From assembly GCF_000383615.1 (NCBI RefSeq), contig NZ_KB911582.1, forward strand, positions 207,271-271,270: a DNA stretch of 64,000 bases. The letters run 5' to 3'. This document shows, piece by piece, positions 41,123-49,320 of the stretch (its first letter is position 1; each line of letters opens with the position of its first letter). The DNA comes from Streptomyces canus 299MFChir4.1 (lineage in GTDB: Bacteria > Actinomycetota > Actinomycetes > Streptomycetales > Streptomycetaceae). Under the pieces are notes generated by a model. It was not told where the DNA came from and did not search any database. It worked only from the letters and a program-made list of their open reading frames with translations. A program made the position numbers and the translations under genes.

Positions 41123-42133
41123 GTGCGACTCGGCCTTGCGCTCGGCTACTGGGGCCGTGGCCCCTCCCCCGACCATGTGCCGCTGGCCCAGGAGGCGGAG
41201 CGGCTCGGCTATCACTCGGTGTGGACGGCCGAGTCGTGGGGTTCGGACGCTTTCACCCCGCTCACCTGGATCGCGGCGCGGACGTCAACGATCGGGCTGG
41301 GTACGGCGGTTGCGCAGATGGCGGCCCGGTCGCCGACCACGACCGCCATGCACGCCCTCACCCTGGACCATCTCTCCGGCGGGCGGGTCATGCTCGGGCT
41401 CGGACTGTCCGGGCCGCAGGTCGTCGAGGGCTGGTACGGCCGTCCGTTCCCCAAGTCGCCGCTGACCGCGACCCGGGAGTACGTCGACGTCGTACGGCAG
41501 GTGCTGAGACGTGAGGCGCCGGTCGAGGTGAACGGCCGCTTCCACTCGCATCCCTACCAGGGCCCGGACGGCACCGGGCTCGGCAAGGCGCTGAAGCCGA
41601 TCACCCATCCCCTGCGCGCCGATCTGCCGATCCTGCTGGGCGCCGAGGGTCCGAAGAACGTCGCCCAGACCACCCGGATCGCCGACGGCTGGCTGCCGCT
41701 GTACTGGTCGCCGAACCGGCCCGAGGTCTACGGGGACGCGCTCGCCGAGGCCCCGGAGGGCTTCCTCGTCGCCCCCATGGCCCAGGTGCGGGTCTGCGAC
41801 GACGTGGCCGAGGGGCTGCTGCCGGTCAAGACGATGCTCGGCTTCTACATCGGCGGGATGGGCCACGCGGCCCGCAACTTCCACGCCGACCTGATGGCCC
41901 GTATGGGATACGAGGACGAAGCCCGCAGGATCCAGCGGCTGTTCCTCGAAGGCCGTCGCGAGGAGGCCGTGCTCGCCGTGCCGGACGCGTTCGCCGACGA
42001 GATCTCCCTGGTCGGCCCGCGCGAACGCATCGCGGAGCGGCTGGAGTCGTGGCGCAAGGGTCCGGTGACGGACCTGCTGGCACTGGCCCCGGACCGGCAG
42101 TCGCTGCGGGTGCTGGCGGAGCTCAACGCGTGA
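41123..42133 (+). CDS. LLM-class F420-dependent oxidoreductase
   Basis: A 336-residue luciferase-like TIM-barrel oxidoreductase of the coenzyme-F420 group common in actinobacteria. Signatures are LGLALGYWGRGPSPDHVPLAQEAERLGYHSVWTAES at the start and MHALTLDHLSGGRVMLGLGLSGPQVVEGWYGRPF, which contains the cofactor-binding SGGR region. The substrate is unknown. It is transcribed alone after a strong terminator, with GTG 41123 following a GGAGG-like sequence. Confidence 0.9.
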   Translation: MRLGLALGYWGRGPSPDHVPLAQEAERLGYHSVWTAESWGSDAFTPLTWIAARTSTIGLGTAVAQMAARSPTTTAMHALTLDHLSGGRVMLGLGLSGPQVVEGWYGRPFPKSPLTATREYVDVVRQVLRREAPVEVNGRFHSHPYQGPDGTGLGKALKPITHPLRADLPILLGAEGPKNVAQTTRIADGWLPLYWSPNRPEVYGDALAEAPEGFLVAPMAQVRVCDDVAEGLLPVKTMLGFYIGGMGHAARNFHADLMARMGYEDEARRIQRLFLEGRREEAVLAVPDAFADEISLVGPRERIAERLESWRKGPVTDLLALAPDRQSLRVLAELNA

Positions 42134-42173
42134 CGCCAGGTTTCGCCGGAGAAATCGCGGCCATTCGAACACC

Positions 42174-42467
42174 ATGTCCACTCATACGCGCCGTGGTGCC
42201 AATTCAGCCGGGACGGTCATAGCGGTCGTCGCCGACATCATGGCCCTCATCCTGGGCCTGTGGATCCTGATGTACCTGCTGGACGCCAACCGTGCGAACG
42301 ACTTCGTGCAGTTCATCCACGATGCCGCTCGCTGGCTCGCCGGCTGGTCCTACGACCTCTTCACCTTCGACGAGGCCTGGGCCCGGGTCGTCGCGGGCTA
42401 CGGCCTGGCAGCGGTGGTCTACCTGTTCGTGGGCCACGCCATCGCCAACCGGGCCCACCGCCACTGA
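42174..42467 (+). CDS. two-helix small membrane protein
   Basis: A 97-residue protein with two membrane helices (VIAVVADIMALILGLWILMYLLDAN and VAGYGLAAVVYLFVGHAIANR) joined by an amphipathic segment rich in W, F and D. I do not recognise a named family. It lies 40 bases after the F420 oxidoreductase gene and may be co-transcribed. A Streptomyces-type repeat follows downstream. Confidence 0.75.
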   Translation: MSTHTRRGANSAGTVIAVVADIMALILGLWILMYLLDANRANDFVQFIHDAARWLAGWSYDLFTFDEAWARVVAGYGLAAVVYLFVGHAIANRAHRH

Positions 42468-42521
42468 GCGCTCCGCTTGGGGGTGCCGCTGGGGTGCCGT
42501 CATCGTCTGCGGCGCCGTCGT

Positions 42522-42549
42522 GGCTGGTCGCGCAGTTCCCCGCGCCCCT
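42522..42549. repeat. dispersed Streptomyces intergenic element
   Basis: GGCTGGTCGCGCAGTTCCCC followed by GCGCCCCT. From memory this short text recurs many times between genes in Streptomyces chromosomes. Here it lies between two convergent genes, where such elements are usually found. Confidence 0.7.
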
Positions 42550-42575
42550 GCAGGGCGAGACCGGACCGCGCGGCC

Positions 42576-43646
42576 TCAGGCGCAGCGGTCCGGATCCAGC
42601 CCCAGTGGCAGACGATCTCCGGCGAACACCGCGCAGGTGGCCTCGTGGCCGCCCAGCGCGGCGACGGCGAGCAGCAGTGACCCGGCGGTCCAGGTGGTCA
42701 GCTCCTGTGGCCACACCGCCCCGTCCTCGAACACGTACCCGGTCCAGTACAGGCCGCTGTCCGCGTCCCGCAGATGCTGGATCGACTGGAGGATCTCCAG
42801 GGCCCGGTCGGACTCGCCCATGACCCACAGGGCCAGCGCGAGTTCGGCCGACTCCCCGCCCGTGACCCACGGGTTGGGGACGACACAGCGGACGCCGAGA
42901 CCGGGTACGACGAACCGCTCCCAGCCGTCCTCGATACGGGACTTGGCCTCCGCACCGGTCAACGCCCCGCCCAGGACCGGGTAGTACCAGTCCATGGAGT
43001 AGCGGTCCTTGTCGAGGAAGCGTTCGGGGTGCCGGCGGATCGCGTGCCGCACCGCGCCGACCGCCAACTCCCAGTCGGGCTGCGGCTCTTCGCGCTGTTC
43101 GGCGATCGCGAGCGCGCACCGCAGCGCGTGGTGGATGGAGGAGGAGCCGGTGAGCAGCCCGTCGGTGACGGGCCTGCCGTCGTCCTCCCGCTTCCACCCG
43201 ATCTGCCCGCCGGGCTGCTGGAGTTCCAGGACGAACTCCATCGCCGCGTACACCGTCGGCCACATCCGGTCGAGGAACGTGTCGTCGCCGGTGGAAAGGT
43301 AGTGGTGCCAGACTCCTACGGCTACGTAGGCGACGAAGTTGGTCTCGCGCCCGCGGTCGGTGACGTCCGCGAAGTGCCCGTCCTGGTACGCGGCGTACCA
43401 GGAACCGTCCTCGTTCTGGTGCCGTGCGAGCCACTCGTAGGCGCGCTCGGCCGCCTCGTGCTCGCCCGCCGCGTCCAGGGCCATCGCGGCCTCGGTGTGG
43501 TCCCACGGGTCGAGGTGGTGCCCGCGGAACCACGGGATCGCCCCGTCCTCCCGCTGCACGGCCAGGATGCCTGCGACGGTCGCGGCGGCCTGCTCGGCGG
43601 TGAGGACCCCGGGCAGGACGAGGTGTTCTGTCCGGGGGGTCGTCAC
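42576..43646 (-). CDS. prenyltransferase-like alpha/alpha-toroid protein
   Basis: A 356-residue protein with an alpha/alpha barrel of the prenyltransferase/terpene-cyclase or glycosyl-hydrolase type. Repeats are visible: GILAVQREDGAIPWFRG, WLARHQNEDGSWYAAYQDG, LELQQPGGQIGWKREDDG and HLRDADSGLYWTGYVFEDG. No cyclase DxDD motif is present. It is the last gene of an operon with a methyltransferase and a glycosyltransferase; GTG 43646 overlaps the methyltransferase stop (GTGA). A role in making or modifying a cell-surface glycoconjugate is inferred from the neighbours. Confidence 0.8.
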   Translation of the reverse strand: MTTPRTEHLVLPGVLTAEQAAATVAGILAVQREDGAIPWFRGHHLDPWDHTEAAMALDAAGEHEAAERAYEWLARHQNEDGSWYAAYQDGHFADVTDRGRETNFVAYVAVGVWHHYLSTGDDTFLDRMWPTVYAAMEFVLELQQPGGQIGWKREDDGRPVTDGLLTGSSSIHHALRCALAIAEQREEPQPDWELAVGAVRHAIRRHPERFLDKDRYSMDWYYPVLGGALTGAEAKSRIEDGWERFVVPGLGVRCVVPNPWVTGGESAELALALWVMGESDRALEILQSIQHLRDADSGLYWTGYVFEDGAVWPQELTTWTAGSLLLAVAALGGHEATCAVFAGDRLPLGLDPDRCA

Positions 43647-44377
43647 TTGGCGTCCACCCGGGGGAGGTGCGGCTTGGTCGCGTAGGCCACGAAGCTCTTG
43701 CCGATCAGCGGGTTCAGCGCCTGCTCGGCGACCCGGGTGGCCAGCGGTTTCTTCATGATGTCCCAGACCAGCAGCTTGTGGTACGCCTGCACCGGCAGCG
43801 CCTTGTCGTTGTCGACGCCGAAGGCGCACTTCAGCCACCAGTACGGGGAGTGCAGGGCGTGCGCGTGGTGGGTGCCGTAGGGCTTCAGGCCGGCCTCGCG
43901 TATCTTCGCGAGCAGTTCGTCCGCCTTGTAGATGCGGATGTGGCCGCCCTCGACCTCGTGGTAAGCGTCGGACAGGGCCCAGCAGACCTTCTCGGGGCCG
44001 TAGCGCGGGACGGTGACGGCGATCCGGCCGCCGGGCTTCAACACCCGGACCATCTCGGCGAGTACGCCCTTGTCGTCGGGGATGTGCTCCATCACCTCGG
44101 AGATGATCACGACGTCGAAGGACTCGTCGGGGAAGGGGAGGGCCAGCGCGTCGCCCTCCATCGCCGTCGCGGTGGCACCCTCGGGGGCCTCCCCGGCCTC
44201 CTTCATCGCCGCGAACCACTTGGCGACCTCGCGGATCTCGTCGGCGTTCTGGTCCAGGGCCACGACCTGCGCGCCGCGCCGGTAGCACTCGAAGGCGTGC
44301 CGGCCGGCCCCGCACCCGAGGTCCAGGACGCGGTCACCCGGCGCGAGCGGGAACCTGGAGAAGTCGACGGTCAGCAC
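43643..44377 (-). CDS. class I SAM-dependent methyltransferase
   Basis: A 244-residue methyltransferase. Motif I is RVLDLGCGAGRHAFECYRRG, with the acidic loop VALDQNADEI. Motif IV/V text is FDVVIISEVMEHIPDDKGVLAEMVRVLKPGGRIAVTVPRYGPE. It overlaps both neighbours by a few bases and so is translationally coupled between the glycosyltransferase and the toroid protein. The substrate is unknown, presumably a sugar or lipid made by the same pathway. Confidence 0.88.
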   Translation of the reverse strand: MLTVDFSRFPLAPGDRVLDLGCGAGRHAFECYRRGAQVVALDQNADEIREVAKWFAAMKEAGEAPEGATATAMEGDALALPFPDESFDVVIISEVMEHIPDDKGVLAEMVRVLKPGGRIAVTVPRYGPEKVCWALSDAYHEVEGGHIRIYKADELLAKIREAGLKPYGTHHAHALHSPYWWLKCAFGVDNDKALPVQAYHKLLVWDIMKKPLATRVAEQALNPLIGKSFVAYATKPHLPRVDAK

Positions 44378-45816
44378 GTGGCCCTGCTTTCGGGATAGAG
44401 ACCGGTGTCAGTGGTGGGGGCTGCGGGGGCAGCGGTCTTCGAGGAGGCGACGGCGGACATGGCGCCGTTCGAGGGCGCCGGGGGCGCCGGGGCGGTGTCG
44501 GCACCTGTGCCTGTCGGGGCGTCGGCCATCGCCTCTCGGTATCTGGTGACCGTTCCCTCGGCGGCGCGTGCCCAGGTGAAGCGGGCGAGGACGCGCTCGC
44601 GTCCCGCCGCCCCGAGCCGTGCCCGCAGGTCCGGGTCGCCCAGCAGTCGGCTCAGCGCCACCGCCAGGGCGCCGGAGTCGCCCGGCGGTACCGCGAGGCA
44701 GGTCTCGCCGTCGCGGCCGGCGACCTCGGGGATCGCGCCGCCCGTGGTGGCGACCAGCGGGGTGCCGGTCGCCATGGCCTCGGCGGCCGGCAGGGAGAAG
44801 CCCTCGTAGAGCGACGGCACGCAGGCGACCTCCGCCGAGCGGACCAGGTCCACCAGTTCGGCGTCCGAGATGCCCTTGACGAACTCGACGGCACCTTCGA
44901 GGCCGTAGCGCTCGATCGCGGCGGCGACCGGGCCCTCCGTGGGCCGCTTGCCCACGACGACCACGTGGGCCCCGGGGTGTTCCGTGCGCACCTTCGCCAG
45001 TGCCTCGACGAGGAAGACCAGGCCCTTGAGGGGGACGTCCGCGCTGGAGGTGGTGACGATCCGGCCCGGGACCACGGGGACCGACGGATCCGGCGAGAAC
45101 TGGTCGGTGTCGGCGCCGATGTGGACGACGTGGATGCGGTCGTCGCGGACGCCGAGGTGGTCGACGATCTCCTGCCGCGAGGTGCCGGAGACGGTGAGCA
45201 CGGACGGCAGCCGGCGGGCCACCCGCTTCTGCATGCGCGTGAAGGAGTACCAGCGGCGCTTGGACAGCCGCTGCTGCCAGCTCTCGGCCGCGTCCAGCTC
45301 CAACTGCCGGTCCACGGTGATGGGGTGGTGGATGGTGGTCACCAGCGGCGCGCCCACGTCGCCCAACAGGCCGTAGCCGAGGGTCTGGTTGTCGTGGATC
45401 ACGTCGAACTCACCGCTGCGGGCCCGGAGATGGCGTCGGGCCCGCAGGGAGAAGGTCAGCGGCTCAGGGAAGCCGCCGGTCCACATCGTGGCGACTTCGA
45501 GGGCGTCGATCCAGTCCCGGAACTCGTCGCGCCGCGGGGTGCGGAAGGGGTCCGGGGAGCGGTAGAGGTCCAGGCTCGGCAGCTCGGTCAGGCTCAGGCC
45601 GTCGTAGCCCGGGTCGAGGACCGGGTAGGGCTGGGAGCCGATGACCTCGACGCGGTGGCCGAGGCGGGCCAGTTCACGCGAGAGGTGCCGTACATAGACG
45701 CCCTGCCCGCCGCAGAACGGGTTCCCTTTGTAGGTGAGGAGCGCGATACGGAGCGGTCGCTCGCCGTCGGCGGCCGGGTCCTTCGAGGGCCCGGCCTGAC
45801 TGGCCTCAGCGGTCAC
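44371..45816 (-). CDS. GT4-family glycosyltransferase
   Basis: A 481-residue glycosyltransferase with a GT-B fold. The N-terminal domain starts IALLTYKGNPFCGGQGVYVRHLSRELARLGHRVEVI. The C-terminal sugar-nucleotide site has HIGADTDQF and FVKGISDAELVDLVRSAEVA followed by SLYEGFSLPAAEAMATGTPLVAT, the E-x7-E motif of GT4 retaining enzymes. The last 60 residues are an alanine/proline/threonine-rich tail. GTG 45816 has GGGGG about 7 bases upstream. It is the first gene of the operon, divergent from the KstR-like regulator, with a KstR-type operator between them. Confidence 0.88.
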   Translation of the reverse strand: MTAEASQAGPSKDPAADGERPLRIALLTYKGNPFCGGQGVYVRHLSRELARLGHRVEVIGSQPYPVLDPGYDGLSLTELPSLDLYRSPDPFRTPRRDEFRDWIDALEVATMWTGGFPEPLTFSLRARRHLRARSGEFDVIHDNQTLGYGLLGDVGAPLVTTIHHPITVDRQLELDAAESWQQRLSKRRWYSFTRMQKRVARRLPSVLTVSGTSRQEIVDHLGVRDDRIHVVHIGADTDQFSPDPSVPVVPGRIVTTSSADVPLKGLVFLVEALAKVRTEHPGAHVVVVGKRPTEGPVAAAIERYGLEGAVEFVKGISDAELVDLVRSAEVACVPSLYEGFSLPAAEAMATGTPLVATTGGAIPEVAGRDGETCLAVPPGDSGALAVALSRLLGDPDLRARLGAAGRERVLARFTWARAAEGTVTRYREAMADAPTGTGADTAPAPPAPSNGAMSAVASSKTAAPAAPTTDTGLYPESRATC

Positions 45817-45869
45817 TCTGGGCCCCCTTCTGCCTGCACTGTCCCGCGAGATTACGACGAGACGGTAAT

Positions 45870-45885
45870 CTAGAACAAGTTTCAG
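45870..45885. promoter_or_regulatory. KstR-type operator between the regulator and the glycosyltransferase operon
   Basis: CTAGAACAAGTTTCAG contains TAGAACAAGTTTCA, a full match to TNNAACNNGTTNNA. It lies 54 bases upstream of the glycosyltransferase start and about 115 bases upstream of the regulator start, where it could control both directions, including autoregulation. Confidence 0.65.
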
Positions 45886-45998
45886 ACTTGATCGTTCAGG
45901 AGGCTCTGAATCTACCGGCAGGTAGGGGTCCTGTGAGCGGTGGATCAGGTGATTCACGCCACGAACGCCGCGACCGCGCCACGGCCCGGCACCCTGCC

Positions 45999-46679
45999 AT
46001 GCTGTGTGATCGCGAGCCCTCACGGACCGTCACGGAACCCAAGGTGGACAAGGTGGCCAAGTCGGCCGGAGTGGAAGCCAGTACCGCACGACCCGACGCG
46101 CCGGCGCTGACCGAGCGGCAGGAGGCCCGGCGCCGCCGCATCCTGCACGCGAGCGCGCAGTTGGCGAGCCGGGGCGGGTTCGACGCGGTGCAGATGCGGG
46201 AGGTCGCGGAGTCCTCACAGGTGGCGCTCGGCACCCTCTACCGTTACTTCCCCTCCAAGATCCACCTGCTGGTCGCCACCATGCAGGACCAGCTGGAACA
46301 CATGCACGGCACGCTCCGCAAGAAGCCGCCGCAGGGCGAGACGGCCGCCGAGCGGGTCGCGGAGACCCTGATGCGGGCCTTCCGCGCCCTCCAGCGTGAA
46401 CCGCACCTGGCCGACGCGATGGTCCGCGCGCTGACCTTCGCGGACCGCAGCGTGAGCCCGGAGGTCGACCAGGTCTCCCACCAGACCACGTTGATCATCC
46501 TGGACGCCATGGGCCTCGCGGACCCGACGCCCGAGCAGCTCTCCGCGGTCCGCGTCATCGAGCACACCTGGCACTCGGCGCTGATCACCTGGCTCTCGGG
46601 CCGCGCCTCCATCGCCCAGGTGAAGATCGACATCGAGACGGTGTGCCGCCTGATCGACCTCACCGAACCGCGGCCCTGA
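45999..46679 (+). CDS. kstR: KstR-like TetR-family repressor
   Basis: A 226-residue TetR-family regulator resembling mycobacterial KstR, the repressor of cholesterol catabolism. The DNA-binding part is RRRRILHASAQLASRGGFDAVQMREVAESSQVALGTLYRYFPSKIHLL, and the ligand domain has ALQREPHLADAMVRALTFAD and EVDQVSHQTT, both with KstR counterparts from memory. The N-terminus before residue about 40 is uncertain: ATG 45999 is the nearest ATG, but GTG codons near 46043 are possible. Operators matching the KstR consensus occur in front of this gene and of several catabolic genes in the window. The likely inducer is a steroid acyl-CoA, by analogy. Confidence 0.85.
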   Translation: MLCDREPSRTVTEPKVDKVAKSAGVEASTARPDAPALTERQEARRRRILHASAQLASRGGFDAVQMREVAESSQVALGTLYRYFPSKIHLLVATMQDQLEHMHGTLRKKPPQGETAAERVAETLMRAFRALQREPHLADAMVRALTFADRSVSPEVDQVSHQTTLIILDAMGLADPTPEQLSAVRVIEHTWHSALITWLSGRASIAQVKIDIETVCRLIDLTEPRP

Positions 46680-46684
46680 GAAAA

Positions 46685-47165
46685 CAGGCCCCGCCCGAAC
46701 CGGGGTCCCGCCGAGCCCGCCCGAACCGCGGTCCCGAGGAAATCGGTCCTGCCGGAACCAGGGTCCCGCCGAACCCGCCCGAACCGCGGTCCCGAGGAAA
46801 CCGGTCCTGCCGGAACCAGGGTCCCGAAAGAACCAAGCCCGCCGGAACCGGGGTCCCACCGAACCCGGCCCCGCACAAAAACCGGCCCCTCCGAACCACA
46901 GTCCCGAGGAAACCGAGCCCGCCCGAACCGCGGCGCCGGGAAAACCGGGCCCGCCCGAACCGCGGTGCCGGGAAAACCGGGCCCGCTTGAACCGGGGTCC
47001 CACCGAACCCGGCCCCGCACGAACCAGTCCCACCGGCACCGGGCTCCCACCGAACCCGGCACGGTCCTGACCGAACCCGCCCCGCCCGAACCCCAGGCCC
47101 GCCCGGACCCCGGCCCTCGCCGAACCCAGCCCAGCCCCGCCCGGGCCCCCGGACCCGCTCGAACC
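46685..47165. repeat. degenerate GC-rich tandem repeats
   Basis: About 480 bases built from variants of CCCGCCCGAACCGCGGTCCC. A 58-bp unit occurs twice in tandem (46716-46773 and 46774 onward, almost identical). A 32-bp unit occurs twice (46918-46949 and 46950-46981, one difference). Weaker copies fill the rest. Frames on either strand give glycine/proline/arginine-rich text with no domain, so I treat it as non-coding. Confidence 0.8.
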
Positions 47166-47215
47166 CGGGCCCAACCACCCCTCCCCGCCTCCAACCGACG
47201 GCCACAAGGAATGAC

Positions 47216-47394
47216 CTACGAGACGGGTTCCCTTCGCCGGCATGGTCCGGATCAGGTCCTGGAGGTCGCCGTCGAGTCTTCCCGCTGCTCTCCGGCCTCT
47301 CAGCCCGACCGTCGACGTCGGCCCCGGCGGAAACCTTCGCATCTCGCCCGAGTCGGCTACTCCGGTTGGACTCCCTCACTCGTCTCGTAGGCCT
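47216..47394 (-). promoter_or_regulatory. TPP-riboswitch-like RNA without an adjacent target gene
   Basis: Read on the minus strand it contains the core thi-box parts in order: GGTCGGGCTGAGAGGCC, then ACCTGATCCGGACC and ATGCCGGCGAAGGGAA. An 11-bp terminal stem, CCTACGAGACG (47394-47384) with CGTCTCGTAGG (47226-47216), closes it, as P1 does in TPP riboswitches. The 5' half of the P2 region is less typical. Downstream on the same strand lie only the tandem repeats and the tail of the convergent regulator gene, so there is no thiamine gene to control. Confidence 0.65.
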
Positions 47395-47455
47395 ACGTCC
47401 AGAATAGAACGCACGTCCGGGAATGAAACCTCTCAAACCGTGTTTTTCCCGGGCC

Positions 47456-47689
47456 CTACTCCTCCGGCGGGAACACCGACTCCCCGCTCCCCAGCAGCCT
47501 GATCATGATGGCCTCCACCGGGCAGTTCTCCGCCGCCGCCAGGACCTTCTCGTTGGCGTCGGTCTCCGGGTCGGCAGGGTGGGACTGACGGGCGGTGTCC
47601 AGGCGGAAGCCCTCGGGGGCGGCGTGCACGCACTGCGCGGAGCCGATGCACAGGGAGCGGTCGACCTCGACGAGCCAGCGGTCTCCCAT
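47456..47689 (-). CDS. ferredoxin (3Fe-4S type)
   Basis: A 77-residue ferredoxin of the kind that passes electrons to cytochrome P450s in actinobacteria. The cluster ligands are in DRSLCIGSAQCVHAAPEGF and ENCPVEAI, which lacks the fourth cysteine of a 4Fe-4S site. It follows the aldehyde dehydrogenase gene 6 bases downstream, in one operon. The CYP125-like P450 at the right edge of the window is a possible partner. Confidence 0.93.
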   Translation of the reverse strand: MGDRWLVEVDRSLCIGSAQCVHAAPEGFRLDTARQSHPADPETDANEKVLAAAENCPVEAIMIRLLGSGESVFPPEE

Positions 47690-47695
47690 CGCCGC

Positions 47696-49153
47696 TCACG
47701 CCTCCCAGCCGGCCGGAAGATGGATCATCTTGTGCTCCAGGTACTCGCCGTATCCCTCCGGACCGAACTCCCTTCCCAGGCCGGAGTTCTTGTAGCCGCC
47801 GAACGGGCCGAGCATGTCGAGGCTGAAGGTGTTGACGGAGTAGGTGCCGGTACGGACCTGGCGGGCCACCTCGATCCCGCGCTCGACGTCGGCCGTCCAC
47901 ACGCTGCCGGAGAGGCCGTAGTCCGAGTCGTTGGCGATCTTCACGGCCTCGGACTCGTCGCCATAGGGAAGCAGGCAGATCACCGGGCCGAAGATCTCCT
48001 CGCGCGCGATCCGCATCGAGTTGTCGACGTCCCCGAAGAGCGTCGGTTCGACGTACCAGCCGCGGTCCAGGCCGGCCGGGCGCCCGCCGCCGGTGAGGAT
48101 CTTGGCGCCCTCCTCCTGGCCGATCCTGATGTAGTCGAGGTTGCGGCGCTGCTGGCGTTCGGCGACCAGGGGGCCGACCTGGGTGGCGGGGTCGAGCGGG
48201 TCGCCGACGACCAGTGAACTCGCCGCCGCGGCAAGGGCCTCGGCGAACTCGTCGTAGCGGGAGCGGGGCAGCAGGATGCGGGTCTGGGCCACGCAGGCCT
48301 GTCCGTTGTTCATCCAGGCGGACGGGACGATCCCGGCGACGGCCGCCTCGACGTCCGCGTCCGGCAGGACCACGGCCGCCGACTTGCCGCCCAACTCCAG
48401 CGTCACGCGCGTGAGGTTGCGGGCGGCGACCTCCATCACGCGCTTGCCCGCGCCCACCGACCCGGTGAAGGAGACCTTGTCGATCCCCGGGTGCCCGACC
48501 AGGTACTCACTGACCTCGCGGTCGGCCGGGAGGATGGACAGGACACCCTCGGGCAGCCCGGCCTCCTTGGTGATCTCGGCCAGGATGTAGGCGTCCAGCG
48601 GCGACTCGGGCGACGGCTTGAGCACCACCGTGCAGCCGGTGAGCAGCGCGGGCGCGAGCTTGGCGGCGGCGACGAACTGCGGGACGTTCCAAGGGACTAC
48701 GGCCGCCACGACCCCTACCGGCTCGCGGCGCACGAGGATGCGGCCGAGGACTCCGTCGCGCTGCTCCTCGTAGGTGAAGTTCCGGGCGACCGTGATCGCG
48801 GAGTCCCAGACCATCATCGCGCCGAGGGCCTGCGCGAGGACGCTCCAGGAGTACGGCGAGCCGTTCTCGGAGGAGATCACGCGGGCGATCTCCTCGTGCC
48901 GTATCGCGATGGCGTCCTTGATGCGGGTGACGACCTCGATGCGCTCGTCGAGGGACATCCGCGGCCAGGGCCCCTCGTCGAAGGCGGTGCGGGCGGCGGC
49001 GACCGCCGCGTCCACGTCCGCGCGCGAGGCGTGCGGCACTCGTCCGATGACCTCCTGGGTGTGCGGGGAGATCACCTCGATGACGTCCTCACCCAGGGGG
49101 TCGGTCAACTCCCCGCCGATGAACAGCTGTCCGTGTTCCACGAGCTCGGCCAT
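47696..49153 (-). CDS. NAD(P)-dependent aldehyde dehydrogenase
   Basis: A 485-residue aldehyde dehydrogenase. Active-site segments are VTLELGGKSAAVVLPDAD (general-base glutamate) and WMNNGQACVAQTRILLPRS (catalytic cysteine); the cofactor-binding text is FTGSVGAGKRVMEVAA. It is in an operon with the ferredoxin. A near match to the KstR operator lies about 120 bases upstream, so it may oxidise an aldehyde made by P450 or alcohol dehydrogenase action in steroid side-chain breakdown. The substrate is inferred. Confidence 0.93.
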   Translation of the reverse strand: MAELVEHGQLFIGGELTDPLGEDVIEVISPHTQEVIGRVPHASRADVDAAVAAARTAFDEGPWPRMSLDERIEVVTRIKDAIAIRHEEIARVISSENGSPYSWSVLAQALGAMMVWDSAITVARNFTYEEQRDGVLGRILVRREPVGVVAAVVPWNVPQFVAAAKLAPALLTGCTVVLKPSPESPLDAYILAEITKEAGLPEGVLSILPADREVSEYLVGHPGIDKVSFTGSVGAGKRVMEVAARNLTRVTLELGGKSAAVVLPDADVEAAVAGIVPSAWMNNGQACVAQTRILLPRSRYDEFAEALAAAASSLVVGDPLDPATQVGPLVAERQQRRNLDYIRIGQEEGAKILTGGGRPAGLDRGWYVEPTLFGDVDNSMRIAREEIFGPVICLLPYGDESEAVKIANDSDYGLSGSVWTADVERGIEVARQVRTGTYSVNTFSLDMLGPFGGYKNSGLGREFGPEGYGEYLEHKMIHLPAGWEA

Positions 49154-49270
49154 GGCGAACGCCTCCCAGGGCGGCTTGCTGACGAACCATCAGATACGGA
49201 ACTGATACCAGTTCCCCTCCGAGGAGTCCACGGGCCGCGCACCACGGCTGTTGGTGACCTCGGGCTACCG

Positions 49271-49286
49271 TCGAAACCCGTTCTAG
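49271..49286. promoter_or_regulatory. KstR-type operator between aldehyde dehydrogenase and MBL hydrolase
   Basis: TCGAAACCCGTTCTAG; the reverse complement contains TAGAACGGGTTTCG, one mismatch to TNNAACNNGTTNNA. It lies in the 167-base divergent gap and could control both genes. Confidence 0.6.
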
Positions 49287-49320
49287 TTATAGTGCTGGGA
49301 ACGCGGTGATTGGGGAACTC

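Noticed and set aside
46244..47342. Long glycine/arginine-rich frames across the tandem repeats, which could look like a repeat protein
   Set aside because: Frames of similar quality exist on both strands and in several phases, which is expected from GC-rich repeats. None has a ribosome binding site.
47404..47417. TAGAACGCACGTCC as a further KstR-type site
   Set aside because: It keeps only the left half of the operator (ACG instead of GTT) and is not next to a suitable promoter.
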